Assembly: GCF_014650075.1 (NCBI RefSeq)
Contig: NZ_BMUG01000009.1
Location: 310,001-374,000 of the forward strand
Origin: Streptomyces microflavus
GTDB lineage: Bacteria; Actinomycetota; Actinomycetes; Streptomycetales; Streptomycetaceae
Reading direction: 5' to 3'
Length of the DNA: 64,000 bases
A model generated the notes under the pieces. It was not told the origin of the DNA and did no database searches. It saw only the letters and a program-made list of their open reading frames with translations. Both the position numbers and the translations under genes were made by a program. Below, piece after piece: positions 7,918 to 15,422 of the stretch; within the stretch, counting starts at the first letter, position 1, and every line of letters begins with the position of its first letter.

Positions 7918-8595
7918 GTGCCTTTCCTGTTGCTGATCGAGGACGACGACGCCATCCGCACGGCCCTCGAACTCTCGTTGTCACGCCAGGGCCACCGTGT
8001 GGCCACCGCGGCGACGGGAGAGGACGGCCTGGAGCTGCTGCGTGAGCAGCGCCCCGACCTGGTCGTGCTGGATGTGATGCTCCCCGGGATCGACGGTTTC
8101 GAGGTGTGCCGGCGTATCCGGCGCACCGACCAGCTGCCGATCATTCTGCTGACCGCGCGCAGCGACGACATCGACGTCGTGGTGGGACTGGAGTCCGGCG
8201 CGGACGACTATGTGGTCAAACCCGTCCAGGGCCGGGTGCTGGACGCCCGGATCCGGGCGGTGCTGCGCCGCGGCGAGCGCGAGTCGACCGACTCGGCGAC
8301 CTTCGGCAACGTGGTCATCGACCGTTCCGCCATGACCGTGACCAAGGGCGGTGAGGATCTGCAGCTCACGCCGACCGAGCTGCGGCTCCTGCTGGAGCTG
8401 AGCCGCCGGCCCGGCCAGGCCCTCTCCCGCCAGCAGCTGCTGCGCCTGGTGTGGGAGCACGACTACCTGGGCGACTCACGTCTGGTGGACGCCTGTGTGC
8501 AGCGGCTGCGCGCCAAGGTGGAGGACGTGCCGTCCTCGCCGACCCTGATCCGTACGGTGCGGGGCGTGGGCTACCGGCTGGACACGCCTCAGTGA
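7918..8595 (+). CDS. afsQ1: Two-component response regulator AfsQ1 (OmpR family)
   Basis: 225 residues from GTG 7918. The receiver domain spans residues 1-115 with acidic pocket EDDD (8-11), phospho-acceptor Asp52 (VVLDVMLPG), Thr in ILLTAR and Lys in YVVKP. The C-terminal winged helix includes LTPTELRLLLELSRRPGQ and RTVRGVGYRL. The GTG start is preferred because it puts the acceptor at Asp52 and gives 225 residues, as reported for AfsQ1; ATG 7909 would add three residues. It overlaps afsQ2 as GTGA. The pair controls antibiotic production and nitrogen-related responses in S. coelicolor (family knowledge). Confidence 0.95.
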   Translation: MPFLLLIEDDDAIRTALELSLSRQGHRVATAATGEDGLELLREQRPDLVVLDVMLPGIDGFEVCRRIRRTDQLPIILLTARSDDIDVVVGLESGADDYVVKPVQGRVLDARIRAVLRRGERESTDSATFGNVVIDRSAMTVTKGGEDLQLTPTELRLLLELSRRPGQALSRQQLLRLVWEHDYLGDSRLVDACVQRLRAKVEDVPSSPTLIRTVRGVGYRLDTPQ

Positions 8596-10133
8596 CCGAG
8601 AGCGCCAAGCGGTCGATCCGGGCGGGGCTGCGCTGGACCAGTCTGCGGCTGCGGCTCGTCGTGGTGTTCGCGCTGGTGGCGCTGACCGCCGCGGTCTCCG
8701 CCTCGGGGATCGCGTACTGGCTCAACCGCGAGGCCGTGCTGACCCGTACGCAGGACACCGCGCTCGACGACTTCCGGCGGCAGATGCAGGACACGGCGGC
8801 GACGCTGCCGGTGCGGCCCACCAAGGACGACCTCCAGCGGGCCGCCGCGCAGATGGCGGCCGGCGGCCCCGGCTACAGCGTGCTGCTGGAGGACGAGCGC
8901 GAGCGCGGCAAGCCGATCGTCGGCTACTCCGACCTGGACACCTTCACCCGGGCCGACGTACCGGACTCGCTGCAGAAGCAGGTGGCCCGCAAGCAGCCGC
9001 TGACCTCGAACAACGAGCACGAGTACCACCTGTTCTGGCAGCGTACGAGCATCGCGGGCACCCCGTACCTGGTCGCCGGTACGCGGATCATCGGCGGCGG
9101 CCCGGCCGGGTACATGCTCAAGTCCCTCGACCAGGAGCGGCAGGACCTCAACTCGCTCGCCTGGTCGCTGGGGATCGCCACCACCCTGGCGCTGATCGGT
9201 TCGGCGCTGCTGGCCCAGGCCGCCGCGACGACGGTGCTGCGCCCGGTGCAGCGGCTCGGCGACGCGGCCCGCAAGCTCGGCGAGGGCAAGCTCGACACCC
9301 GGCTCACCGTCTCCGGTACGGACGAACTCGCCGACCTCTCCCGTACGTTCAACCGGACCGCGAGCTCGCTGGAGAAGAAGGTCGCGGACATGAGCGCCCG
9401 GGAGGAGTCGAGCCGGCGGTTCGTCGCCGACATGTCCCACGAGCTGCGCACCCCGCTGACCGCGATCACGGCGGTGGCCGAGGTGCTGGAGGACGAGGCG
9501 GACAGCCTCGACCCGATGATCGCGCCCGCCGTGCACCTCGTGGTCAGCGAGACCCGGCGGCTGAACGACCTGGTGGAGAACCTGATGGAGGTGACCCGCT
9601 TCGACGCGGGCACCGCACGTCTGGTCCTGGACGACGTCGACGTCGCCGACCAGGTCACCGCGTGCATCGACGCGCGGGCCTGGCTGGACGCGGTGGACCT
9701 GGACGCGGAGCGCGGCATGATGGTCCGGCTCGATCCGCGCCGGCTCGACGTGATCCTGGCCAACCTGATCGGCAACGCCCTCAAGCACGGCGGTTCACCG
9801 GTGGGGGTCAGGGTGCGGACCGAGGGCGAGGAGCTGGTCATCGAGGTACGGGACCACGGTCCGGGTATCCCCGAGGAGGTGCTGCCGCACGTCTTCGACC
9901 GCTTCTACAAGGCCAGCGCCTCCCGGCCGCGTTCGGAGGGCAGCGGTCTCGGCCTCTCCATCGCCATGGAGAACGCGCACATCCACGGCGGTGACATCAC
10001 GGCCGCCAACTCTCCCGACGGCGGGGCGGTCTTCGTATTGCGGCTGCCGCGCGGCGCCTCGGAGCCGACCGAGGACGGGACGGACGGCGGCAGTGGGCGG
10101 GACGACGACAGTGAGGACGGTGGGGCGTCATGA
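8592..10133 (+). CDS. afsQ2: Sensor histidine kinase AfsQ2
   Basis: 513 residues from GTG 8592, overlapping the afsQ1 stop. Two membrane segments (LRLVVVFALVALTAAVSASGI near residue 20, and LGIATTLALIGSALLA near residue 195) enclose an extracellular sensor domain. A HAMP linker follows (VLRPVQRLGDAARKLGEG), then HisKA with FVADMSHELRTPLTAI and phospho-His at about residue 283. The ATPase domain shows the N box LANLIGNALKHGG, HGPGIPEEV, and GSGLGLSIA. It phosphorylates AfsQ1 at the membrane. The lipoprotein gene starts inside its stop codon, so the three genes are coupled. Confidence 0.95.
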   Translation: MTESAKRSIRAGLRWTSLRLRLVVVFALVALTAAVSASGIAYWLNREAVLTRTQDTALDDFRRQMQDTAATLPVRPTKDDLQRAAAQMAAGGPGYSVLLEDERERGKPIVGYSDLDTFTRADVPDSLQKQVARKQPLTSNNEHEYHLFWQRTSIAGTPYLVAGTRIIGGGPAGYMLKSLDQERQDLNSLAWSLGIATTLALIGSALLAQAAATTVLRPVQRLGDAARKLGEGKLDTRLTVSGTDELADLSRTFNRTASSLEKKVADMSAREESSRRFVADMSHELRTPLTAITAVAEVLEDEADSLDPMIAPAVHLVVSETRRLNDLVENLMEVTRFDAGTARLVLDDVDVADQVTACIDARAWLDAVDLDAERGMMVRLDPRRLDVILANLIGNALKHGGSPVGVRVRTEGEELVIEVRDHGPGIPEEVLPHVFDRFYKASASRPRSEGSGLGLSIAMENAHIHGGDITAANSPDGGAVFVLRLPRGASEPTEDGTDGGSGRDDDSEDGGAS

Positions 10134-10765
10134 CCGGCGTGTTCCGGCCGTTGCCGGGTGCCCCTCGACGGCGCGCCGCCGTCGCCGCGCTCGGCGCCGT
10201 CCTGGTGGCCGCCGCGCTGGCGTCGGGGTGCGGGATCCGGACGACGTCCGTCCCCGTGGACGCCGGGGCCGCGCCGTCGCGGGTGCCGTGCAAGCTGCCG
10301 TCGGCGGACGTCACGACCCGGTCCCCGGACAGCGTCGCGGCACCGGTGTACCTGGTGTGCGCCTCGCAGCTGGTGCCCGTGGACCGGCCGGTGCCCGCGG
10401 GGCGGGCCGGTGCCGACCCGCTGGTGGCCGCGCGCGCCCTGCTGGACCAGGTGCAACAGGCGCCGCCCGAGAACGAGCGCAGGGCCGGGTTCTCCACGGC
10501 GGTCCCGGTGGGGCTGCGGGTGGAGGCCTCCCGCCCCGATGACCCGGCGGGCACCCTGCGGCTGAGCAGCCAGCCCGAGGACCTGTCGGCGGAGGCGCTG
10601 GCGCAGCTGGTGTGCACGTACGCGGAGAACGACGCGCTCGTGACGGCGGGCTCGGTGGTCCTGGGCGGCCCCGGGCAGTACCCGCCGCGCGGCTATCTGT
10701 GCACCTCGCAGACGAAGTCCCGGCCGCAGGACGCGACGACCCCGGACGCGCTCGAACTGGACTGA
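10130..10765 (+). CDS. Lipoprotein of the afsQ operon
   Basis: 211 residues from ATG 10130, overlapping the afsQ2 stop (ATGA). The signal peptide has Arg residues, a hydrophobic run (AALGAVLVAAALASGC) and a lipobox ending at Cys, so the mature protein should be lipid-anchored outside the membrane. The rest contains a GerMN-like flavour (DPLVAARALLDQVQQAPPENERRAGFSTAVPVG), an LQ-type region and CTYAENDALV. The tight coupling to the kinase suggests it modulates AfsQ2 signal sensing, as conserved lipoproteins next to histidine kinases often do (inference). Confidence 0.88.
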   Translation: MTGVFRPLPGAPRRRAAVAALGAVLVAAALASGCGIRTTSVPVDAGAAPSRVPCKLPSADVTTRSPDSVAAPVYLVCASQLVPVDRPVPAGRAGADPLVAARALLDQVQQAPPENERRAGFSTAVPVGLRVEASRPDDPAGTLRLSSQPEDLSAEALAQLVCTYAENDALVTAGSVVLGGPGQYPPRGYLCTSQTKSRPQDATTPDALELD

Positions 10766-10780
10766 CCGGCCGGACGGCGG

Positions 10781-10890
10781 TGCCGTACGGGGACGGCGGG
10801 TCCGGTGCCGTACGGGGCGTGGGCGCGATGCCGTACGAGGACGGCTGGTCCGGTGCCGTACGAGGACGGCTGGGCGCGTCTCCGTACGGC
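10781..10890. repeat. Five imperfect ~25-bp tandem repeats with CCGTACG core
   Basis: CCGTACG begins at 10783, 10808, 10831, 10856 and 10882, giving spacings of 25, 23, 25 and 26 bases. Most units also contain GGACGGCnGGTCCG. The array fills the gap between the lipoprotein stop and the VanZ-like gene. Confidence 0.75.
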
Positions 10891-10935
10891 CTGCGGCGAA
10901 GTCACGGAACCGATCCTGCCGGTCGGGGCGTCTTG

Positions 10936-11508
10936 GTGGACGTGCGTCAAGGTTCGGACGGTCAGACCGTCATCCACTTCCGCGCGGCGGGGGTCACTCT
11001 CCTCCTCGCGCATCTGCTGCTCGTCGGGTGGCTGACGCTGCGCCCGCTGGACGTGCCCTGGATCACGGCCGCCAACTTCGAGCCGCTCGCCTCCATCAGA
11101 GCCGACCTCGCGCTGGGGCCGGTCGAGGCCACGCGCCGGATCGGCGGGGCGCTGCTCCTGCTGGCCCCGCTCGGGGTGCTGCTGCCGATGGCCGGGGGCC
11201 GGATCTTCGTCTCGCCCTGGGTGTCGCTGCTGCGGACGGTGGCGGCCGGGGCGCTGATCTCGCTCGCCATCGAGCTGGGCCAGACCGGGGTGCCCGGTCA
11301 GGTGGTCGACATCGACTCGGTGCTGCTGAACGCCACCGGCGTGGTCCTGGCCCATCTGCTGGTCGTCCCGGTGTGCCGGGCGCGGCTGCGCCGCCGTGGG
11401 GTGCCGGGCGTACGGGACCTGCCCCGGTACCGGCAGGAGACCCGTCTCAGGGACGAGGCCCCTGGGGGGCCGACCCCGACGATTACCAGGGTCGGCATCG
11501 CCCCGTAG
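10936..11508 (+). CDS. VanZ-like membrane protein
   Basis: 190 residues from GTG 10936 (GGGGCG just upstream; GTG 10942 is an alternative). Several membrane segments are visible: VTLLLAHLLLVGWLTL; IGGALLLLAPLGVLLPM; LLRTVAAGALISLAIELGQ; LLNATGVVLAHLLVV. The NLxP-type turn, E in AIELGQ, and VVDIDSVLLNATGV match the VanZ family (teicoplanin-resistance-associated and phosphotransbutyrylase-like small membrane proteins), whose biochemical role is unclear. The C-terminal ~45 residues are cytoplasmic and basic. It follows the afsQ operon after a repeat array and may have its own promoter. Confidence 0.82.
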   Translation: MDVRQGSDGQTVIHFRAAGVTLLLAHLLLVGWLTLRPLDVPWITAANFEPLASIRADLALGPVEATRRIGGALLLLAPLGVLLPMAGGRIFVSPWVSLLRTVAAGALISLAIELGQTGVPGQVVDIDSVLLNATGVVLAHLLVVPVCRARLRRRGVPGVRDLPRYRQETRLRDEAPGGPTPTITRVGIAP

Positions 11509-11602
11509 AGCGATGCTTTGTCCCCCTTCGCGGACGCACTATGGAGACATCGGGAGCGGAACAGAGCCGCCCCCACCGCAACGGTTCGCGAAGGAGCTCA
11601 CC

Positions 11603-11809
11603 ATGGCCGCACTTGTCCGCCCCAGTGAAGGACGCATGATCGGCGGTGTGTGTGCGGGGCTGGCACGGCGCTTCGGCACCTCGGCCGCCACGATGCGCGT
11701 CATATTCGTCGTCTCCTGCCTGCTGCCCGGCCCGCAGTTCCTGCTCTACCTGGCGCTGTGGGCGCTGCTGCCCTCGGAGAAGTCCGCCTCGTCCGCGTCG
11801 GCCTGGTGA
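11603..11809 (+). CDS. PspC-domain small membrane protein
   Basis: 68 residues from ATG 11603, with AAGGAG 7 bases before the start. The protein is almost entirely a PspC domain: LVRPSEGRMIGGVCAGLARRFGTSAATMRVIFVV, followed by a hydrophobic LPGPQFLLYLALWALLPSE. PspC proteins respond to envelope stress in other bacteria; in actinomycetes many short stand-alone copies exist with unknown partners. A strong stem-loop follows at 11848. Confidence 0.88.
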   Translation: MAALVRPSEGRMIGGVCAGLARRFGTSAATMRVIFVVSCLLPGPQFLLYLALWALLPSEKSASSASAW

Positions 11810-11847
11810 CGCGACCGGCCCACGGGGAGCGGTTCGGCGTACGCACA

Positions 11848-11883
11848 GTGGGGCGCACACCCTGATCAGGGTGTGCGCCCCAC
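11848..11883. terminator. Perfect 36-bp palindrome, bidirectional terminator
   Basis: Bases 11848-11865 are perfectly complementary to 11866-11883 with no unpaired loop (centre TGATCA). It lies between the PspC gene and the convergent small secreted-protein gene. Confidence 0.8.
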
Positions 11884-11931
11884 CGGCATGTGCGGGTGCG
11901 CGCCGCTGGGCGGCGCGTCGGGGTGGTGCGG

Positions 11932-12234
11932 TCAGCCGCCGAGCGGGATGCCGTTGGCGGTGAGGCCCTGGGTGGGCAGTCCGCCGAGCAGGCCGGTGAC
12001 CGGGGCGGCGGCGTCGGTGGCGTCGCCGCCGAGGATCTTGCCGACGGTCTCCTGGACCGGCGCGTTCTGGGCCGACTTGGCGACGGTGTCCAGCGCCATG
12101 GTGGAGACGGGGAGCGCGCCGGCCGCGGAGTCGAGCGGCAGCGCGGGGGCGGCGGAGGCGCTGCCGGCGGCGGCAGCGGCGAAAGCGGCACCGAGGACGG
12201 CGACACCGAGAGACTTGGCAGCAGACTTCTTCAT
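11932..12234 (-). CDS. Small secreted alanine-rich protein
   Basis: 100 residues from ATG 12234, with an AAGGA site about 10 bases upstream. The signal peptide is clear (MKKSAAKSLGVAVLGAAFAAAAAGSASA, cut before APALPLD). The mature ~70 residues are rich in Ala, Leu, Pro and Gly and end in LTANGIPLGG. There is no Cys and no catalytic motif. It is similar in build to the protein at 1471-1890. It may be a short wall- or surface-associated protein; the function is unknown. Confidence 0.82.
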   Translation of the reverse strand: MKKSAAKSLGVAVLGAAFAAAAAGSASAAPALPLDSAAGALPVSTMALDTVAKSAQNAPVQETVGKILGGDATDAAAPVTGLLGGLPTQGLTANGIPLGG

Positions 12235-12324
12235 GAAGAATTCATCCTTGGGGAAGGGGATGTGAGCGGCTCTGCAAGTTAGCCACCCCACTGCCCCGAC
12301 CGCAAACATCCCGACACGCGAAAA

Positions 12325-12351
12325 ATGGCCGGGATTTCGATTCCCGGCCAT
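12325..12351 (-). terminator. Terminator downstream of add
   Basis: ATGGCCGGGA (12325-12334) pairs with TCCCGGCCAT (12342-12351) around a 7-base loop, 18 bases beyond the adenosine deaminase stop. Confidence 0.8.
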
Positions 12352-12368
12352 CTTCCGAACCTCGAACG

Positions 12369-13523
12369 TCAGCTCGCCGCGGCGGAAGAACCACTGGTCA
12401 CAGCGGTCTGCCGGAAAAGCCACTCGGACTTCAGCTCGGCATATCCGGGCTTGACGACCTCGTTGATCATCGCGAGACGTTCATCGAAAGGAATGAAAGC
12501 TGATTTCATCGCATTGACGGTGAACCACTGCATGTCGTCGAGCGTGTATCCGAATGCCTCGGTCAGCAGCTCGAATTCGCGGCTCATGCTCGTCCCGCTC
12601 ATCAGCCGGTTGTCCGTGTTCACGGTGACGCGGAAATGCAGCTTCCGCAGCAGCCCGATCGGGTGCTCCGCGTACGAGGTGGCGGCACCGGTCTGGAGGT
12701 TGGACGTCGGGCACATCTCCAGCGGGATGCGCTTGTCGCGTACGTAGGAGGCGAGGCGGCCGAGGGTGACCGAGCCGTCCTCCGCGACCTCGATGTCGTC
12801 GATGATCCGCACCCCGTGGCCGAGCCGGTCGGCGCCGCACCACTGCAGGGCCTGCCAGATCGACGGCAGGCCGAAGGCCTCGCCCGCGTGGATCGTGAAG
12901 TGGTTGTTCTCCCGCTTGAGGTACTCGAACGCGTCGAGGTGGCGGGTGGGAGGGAAGCCGGCCTCGGCGCCCGCGATGTCGAAGCCGACGACACCGTGGT
13001 CGCGGTAGGTGTTGGCGAGTTCGGCGATCTCCAGCGCGCGGGCCGCGTGCCGCATCGCGGTGAGCAGGGCGCCGACGCGGATCCGGTGGCCGTTGGCGCG
13101 GGCGATGCGCTCGCCCTCGCGGAAGCCCTCGTTGACGGCCTCGACGACCTCTTCGAGGGTCAGGCCGCCCTCCAGGTGCTGCTCGGGGGCGTAACGGATC
13201 TCGGCGTAGACGACGCCGTCCTCGGCGAGGTCCTCGGCGCACTCTGCGGCCACCCGGAAGAGCGCGTCACGGGTCTGCATGACGGCGCAGGTGTGGGCGA
13301 AGGTCTCCAGATAGCGCTCCAGCGAACCGGAGTCGGCGGCCTCGCGGAACCAGATGCCGAGCTTGTCGGCCTCGGTCTCGGGGAGGGAGTCGTAACCCTG
13401 CGCGCGGGCCAGCTCGATGATCGTGCCCGGTCGCAGGCCGCCGTCGAGGTGGTCGTGGAGCAGCACCTTGGGGGCGCGCCGGATCTGGTCGGAATCAGGG
13501 ACATTCGGGGTCTGGCTCGTCAT
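12369..13523 (-). CDS. add: Adenosine deaminase
   Basis: 384 residues from ATG 13523. It converts adenosine (and deoxyadenosine) to inosine with a bound metal in the cytoplasm. Family motifs are present in order: LLHDHLDGGLRPGT (metal His pair), the HAGEAFGLPSIWQAL segment with catalytic Glu, DRLGHGVRI, IPLEMCPTSN, and VNTDNRLMSGT (metal Asp). The length is normal for actinobacterial enzymes. It is transcribed alone, with a terminator downstream and a palindrome, CTACGCGCGTAG, 17 bases before the start that is shared with deoA and the nucleoside transporter. It feeds purine salvage. Confidence 0.96.
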   Translation of the reverse strand: MTSQTPNVPDSDQIRRAPKVLLHDHLDGGLRPGTIIELARAQGYDSLPETEADKLGIWFREAADSGSLERYLETFAHTCAVMQTRDALFRVAAECAEDLAEDGVVYAEIRYAPEQHLEGGLTLEEVVEAVNEGFREGERIARANGHRIRVGALLTAMRHAARALEIAELANTYRDHGVVGFDIAGAEAGFPPTRHLDAFEYLKRENNHFTIHAGEAFGLPSIWQALQWCGADRLGHGVRIIDDIEVAEDGSVTLGRLASYVRDKRIPLEMCPTSNLQTGAATSYAEHPIGLLRKLHFRVTVNTDNRLMSGTSMSREFELLTEAFGYTLDDMQWFTVNAMKSAFIPFDERLAMINEVVKPGYAELKSEWLFRQTAVTSGSSAAAS

Positions 13524-13539
13524 CTGGGCACTCTAGCGC

Positions 13540-13551
13540 CTACGCGCGTAG
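13540..13551. promoter_or_regulatory. Palindromic operator upstream of add
   Basis: CTACGCGCGTAG is a perfect 12-bp palindrome 17 bases before the add start codon. The same core occurs upstream of deoA (24076) and the nucleoside ABC transporter (28574), with a half site at the binding lipoprotein (29990). Confidence 0.75.
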
Positions 13552-13626
13552 AGCGCCTGTTGTCGATGCGCAACAGTGACCGGAAAGTCGGGTGGAGTAC
13601 ACCTGCTCTTCTGAGACTGTTCTGTC

Positions 13627-14388
13627 ATGGCACAGCGCGCACTCCCCCTGCCTGCAGCCAGGCTGGGACGGGCCGTCACGACGGCCGGAGCACCATACGA
13701 GGTCAGCGGCGTGGTCCTGCTGCTCCCGGACGGCGAGGCCGACTCACGGCGCCGCCCCTCCCCCCTGTCGTACGCGATCCAGCTGCCGTTCGCCCGTGCG
13801 CTGGCGCGCGCCGGGGAGGGGGACGGTCTTGCGGTGCACGTGCTGCGCTACCGCTGCCGCGGCTGGAACGCGGACGACGCGCACCCGGCCGAGGACGCCG
13901 CGTGGGCGGCCGACGAGGTCCAGCGGCGGTACGGGGACGTGCCCGTGTGCCTGGTCGGCCACGGGATGGGCGGGCGGGCTGCGTTGCGGGCGGCCGGGCA
14001 CGGGGCGGTGACGTCGGTGCTGGCGATGGCCCCCTGGCTGCCGGAGCGGGCCGCCGCCGAACCGGAGCCGGTGAAGCAGCTCGTGGGGCGGCGGGTGCTG
14101 ATCGTGCACGGCACCAACGACGAGCGCACCGACCCGGAGCTGTCGTACCGGCTGGCGGAGCGGGCGAAGAAGTCCAACCGGGACACCTGCCGCTTCGAGG
14201 TCCACTCCGACGGGCACGCGCTGCGCCAGCACCGCTCCGAAGTGGTGGCGCTGGCCGCCGACTTCGTCCGCGGCTCGCTCTTCGCCCGGTCCTACTCGCG
14301 GCCGGTCAAGGACGCGCTGGCCGCGCCGCCGCCGCTCGGGCTGCGGATGCCGCTGGCCGCCGGGTTCGGGCGGTCGCTGCGGCACTGA
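13627..14388 (+). CDS. Alpha/beta-hydrolase fold protein with Gly in place of nucleophile Ser
   Basis: 253 residues from ATG 13627. The fold is suggested by VVLLLPDGEADSRR, VHVLRYRCRGWN, then VCLVGHGMGGRAAL at the nucleophile elbow, VLIVHGTNDERTDP with the acid residue, and VHSDGHALRQHRSE with the His. The elbow reads G-H-G-M-G-G instead of G-H-S-M-G-G, so the catalytic Ser is replaced by Gly. It is therefore either a non-catalytic family member or uses another residue. It has no signal peptide or membrane segment and stands alone, divergent from add. Confidence 0.85.
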   Translation: MAQRALPLPAARLGRAVTTAGAPYEVSGVVLLLPDGEADSRRRPSPLSYAIQLPFARALARAGEGDGLAVHVLRYRCRGWNADDAHPAEDAAWAADEVQRRYGDVPVCLVGHGMGGRAALRAAGHGAVTSVLAMAPWLPERAAAEPEPVKQLVGRRVLIVHGTNDERTDPELSYRLAERAKKSNRDTCRFEVHSDGHALRQHRSEVVALAADFVRGSLFARSYSRPVKDALAAPPPLGLRMPLAAGFGRSLRH

Positions 14389-14406
14389 GTTCCCGCGCAA
14401 CGGAGT

Positions 14407-15360
14407 TCAGTCCGGCAGCAGGTTCCCCCGCCGCGAGAGCAGGAACCGCTTGAAGGCGGCGACCGGCGGGGTGTCGGGGTGTCCGTCCAGCCAGGCGACC
14501 CCGATCTCGCGGACCGCGCGCGGCGCCGTCACCGTCAGCTCGACCACCCCCGGGCGGGCGACCGCGGGCGGCGGGAGCAGGGCCACGCCGAGCCCGGCGG
14601 CGACCAGCCCGCGCAGGGTCTCGGCCTCCTCGCCCTCGAAGGCGACGCGCGGGGTGAAGCCCGCCTCCGTGCAGAGGTCGTCGGTGATCCGGCGGAGCCC
14701 GTAACCCGGCTCCAGGGTCACGAACGTCTCGTCGGCGGCCTCCGCGAGGCGGATGCGGCGGCGGGAGGCGAGGCGGTGGTCGTCGGGGACCACCAGGCGC
14801 AGGCGCTGTTCGTCCAGCCGGCGGGTGACCAGGTCGGGGGCGTCGGGCACGGGCGAGGTGAGGCAGAGGTCGAGGCCGCCGGCGCGCAGCCGTTCGATCA
14901 TCGCCTCGCCGTAGTTCTGGACGAGCTGGAAGCGGACCTTGGGATGGTCGGCCCGGAAGCCGCGGATCAGGGCGGGCACGGTCTCCGAGCCCATGGTGTG
15001 CAGGAAGCCGAAGGAGACCCGGCCCGTCGTGAGGTCGGCGTCCGCCCGGACCGCGTCGGCGGCCTTCTCCACCTCGGCCAGGGCCCGTTCGGCCGAGGTG
15101 AGGAAGGTGCGGCCGGCCGGGGTGAGCGAGACGGTACGGCCCTTGCGGGCGAACAGGGCGACGCCCAGGTCCGCTTCGAGCCGGACCATGGCCCGCGAGA
15201 GCGTGGACTGCGGGACGCCGAGCTCGTGTGCGGCGCGGGTCACATGCTCGTGGCGGGCGACCGCCTCGAAGTACGCGAGGCGTGGCGCGAGGACGGCCCG
15301 GATGTCTTCTTCGTAACTGCTCGGTGACAGCCGAGGCTGTGAGCTGCGTTGATGCGCCAT
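14407..15360 (-). CDS. LysR-family transcriptional regulator
   Basis: 317 residues from ATG 15360 (ATG 15387 also possible). The N-terminal winged helix is typical of LysR: LAYFEAVARHEHVTRAAHELGVPQSTLSRAMVRLEADLGVALFARKGRTVSLTPAGRTFL. The remainder is the periplasmic-binding-like effector domain (VSFGFLHTMGSETVPALIRGF onward). It diverges from an MFS exporter gene, with a palindrome in the 62-base gap, and so probably controls the exporter and itself. The effector cannot be told from sequence. Confidence 0.92.
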   Translation of the reverse strand: MAHQRSSQPRLSPSSYEEDIRAVLAPRLAYFEAVARHEHVTRAAHELGVPQSTLSRAMVRLEADLGVALFARKGRTVSLTPAGRTFLTSAERALAEVEKAADAVRADADLTTGRVSFGFLHTMGSETVPALIRGFRADHPKVRFQLVQNYGEAMIERLRAGGLDLCLTSPVPDAPDLVTRRLDEQRLRLVVPDDHRLASRRRIRLAEAADETFVTLEPGYGLRRITDDLCTEAGFTPRVAFEGEEAETLRGLVAAGLGVALLPPPAVARPGVVELTVTAPRAVREIGVAWLDGHPDTPPVAAFKRFLLSRRGNLLPD

Positions 15361-15376
15361 GGGATTGATTATGGCG

Positions 15377-15401
15377 GTTTCGTGCATTGGACGCATGAAA
15401 C
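15377..15401. promoter_or_regulatory. Imperfect palindrome in LysR/MFS intergenic region
   Basis: GTTTCGTGC (15377-15385) pairs with GCATGAAAC (15393-15401) at 8 of 9 positions around a 7-base spacer. It includes a T-N11-A core as expected for LysR sites, and lies midway between the two divergent starts. Confidence 0.65.
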
Positions 15402-15422
15402 CGGGCGCTCTACGTTCGTCGT

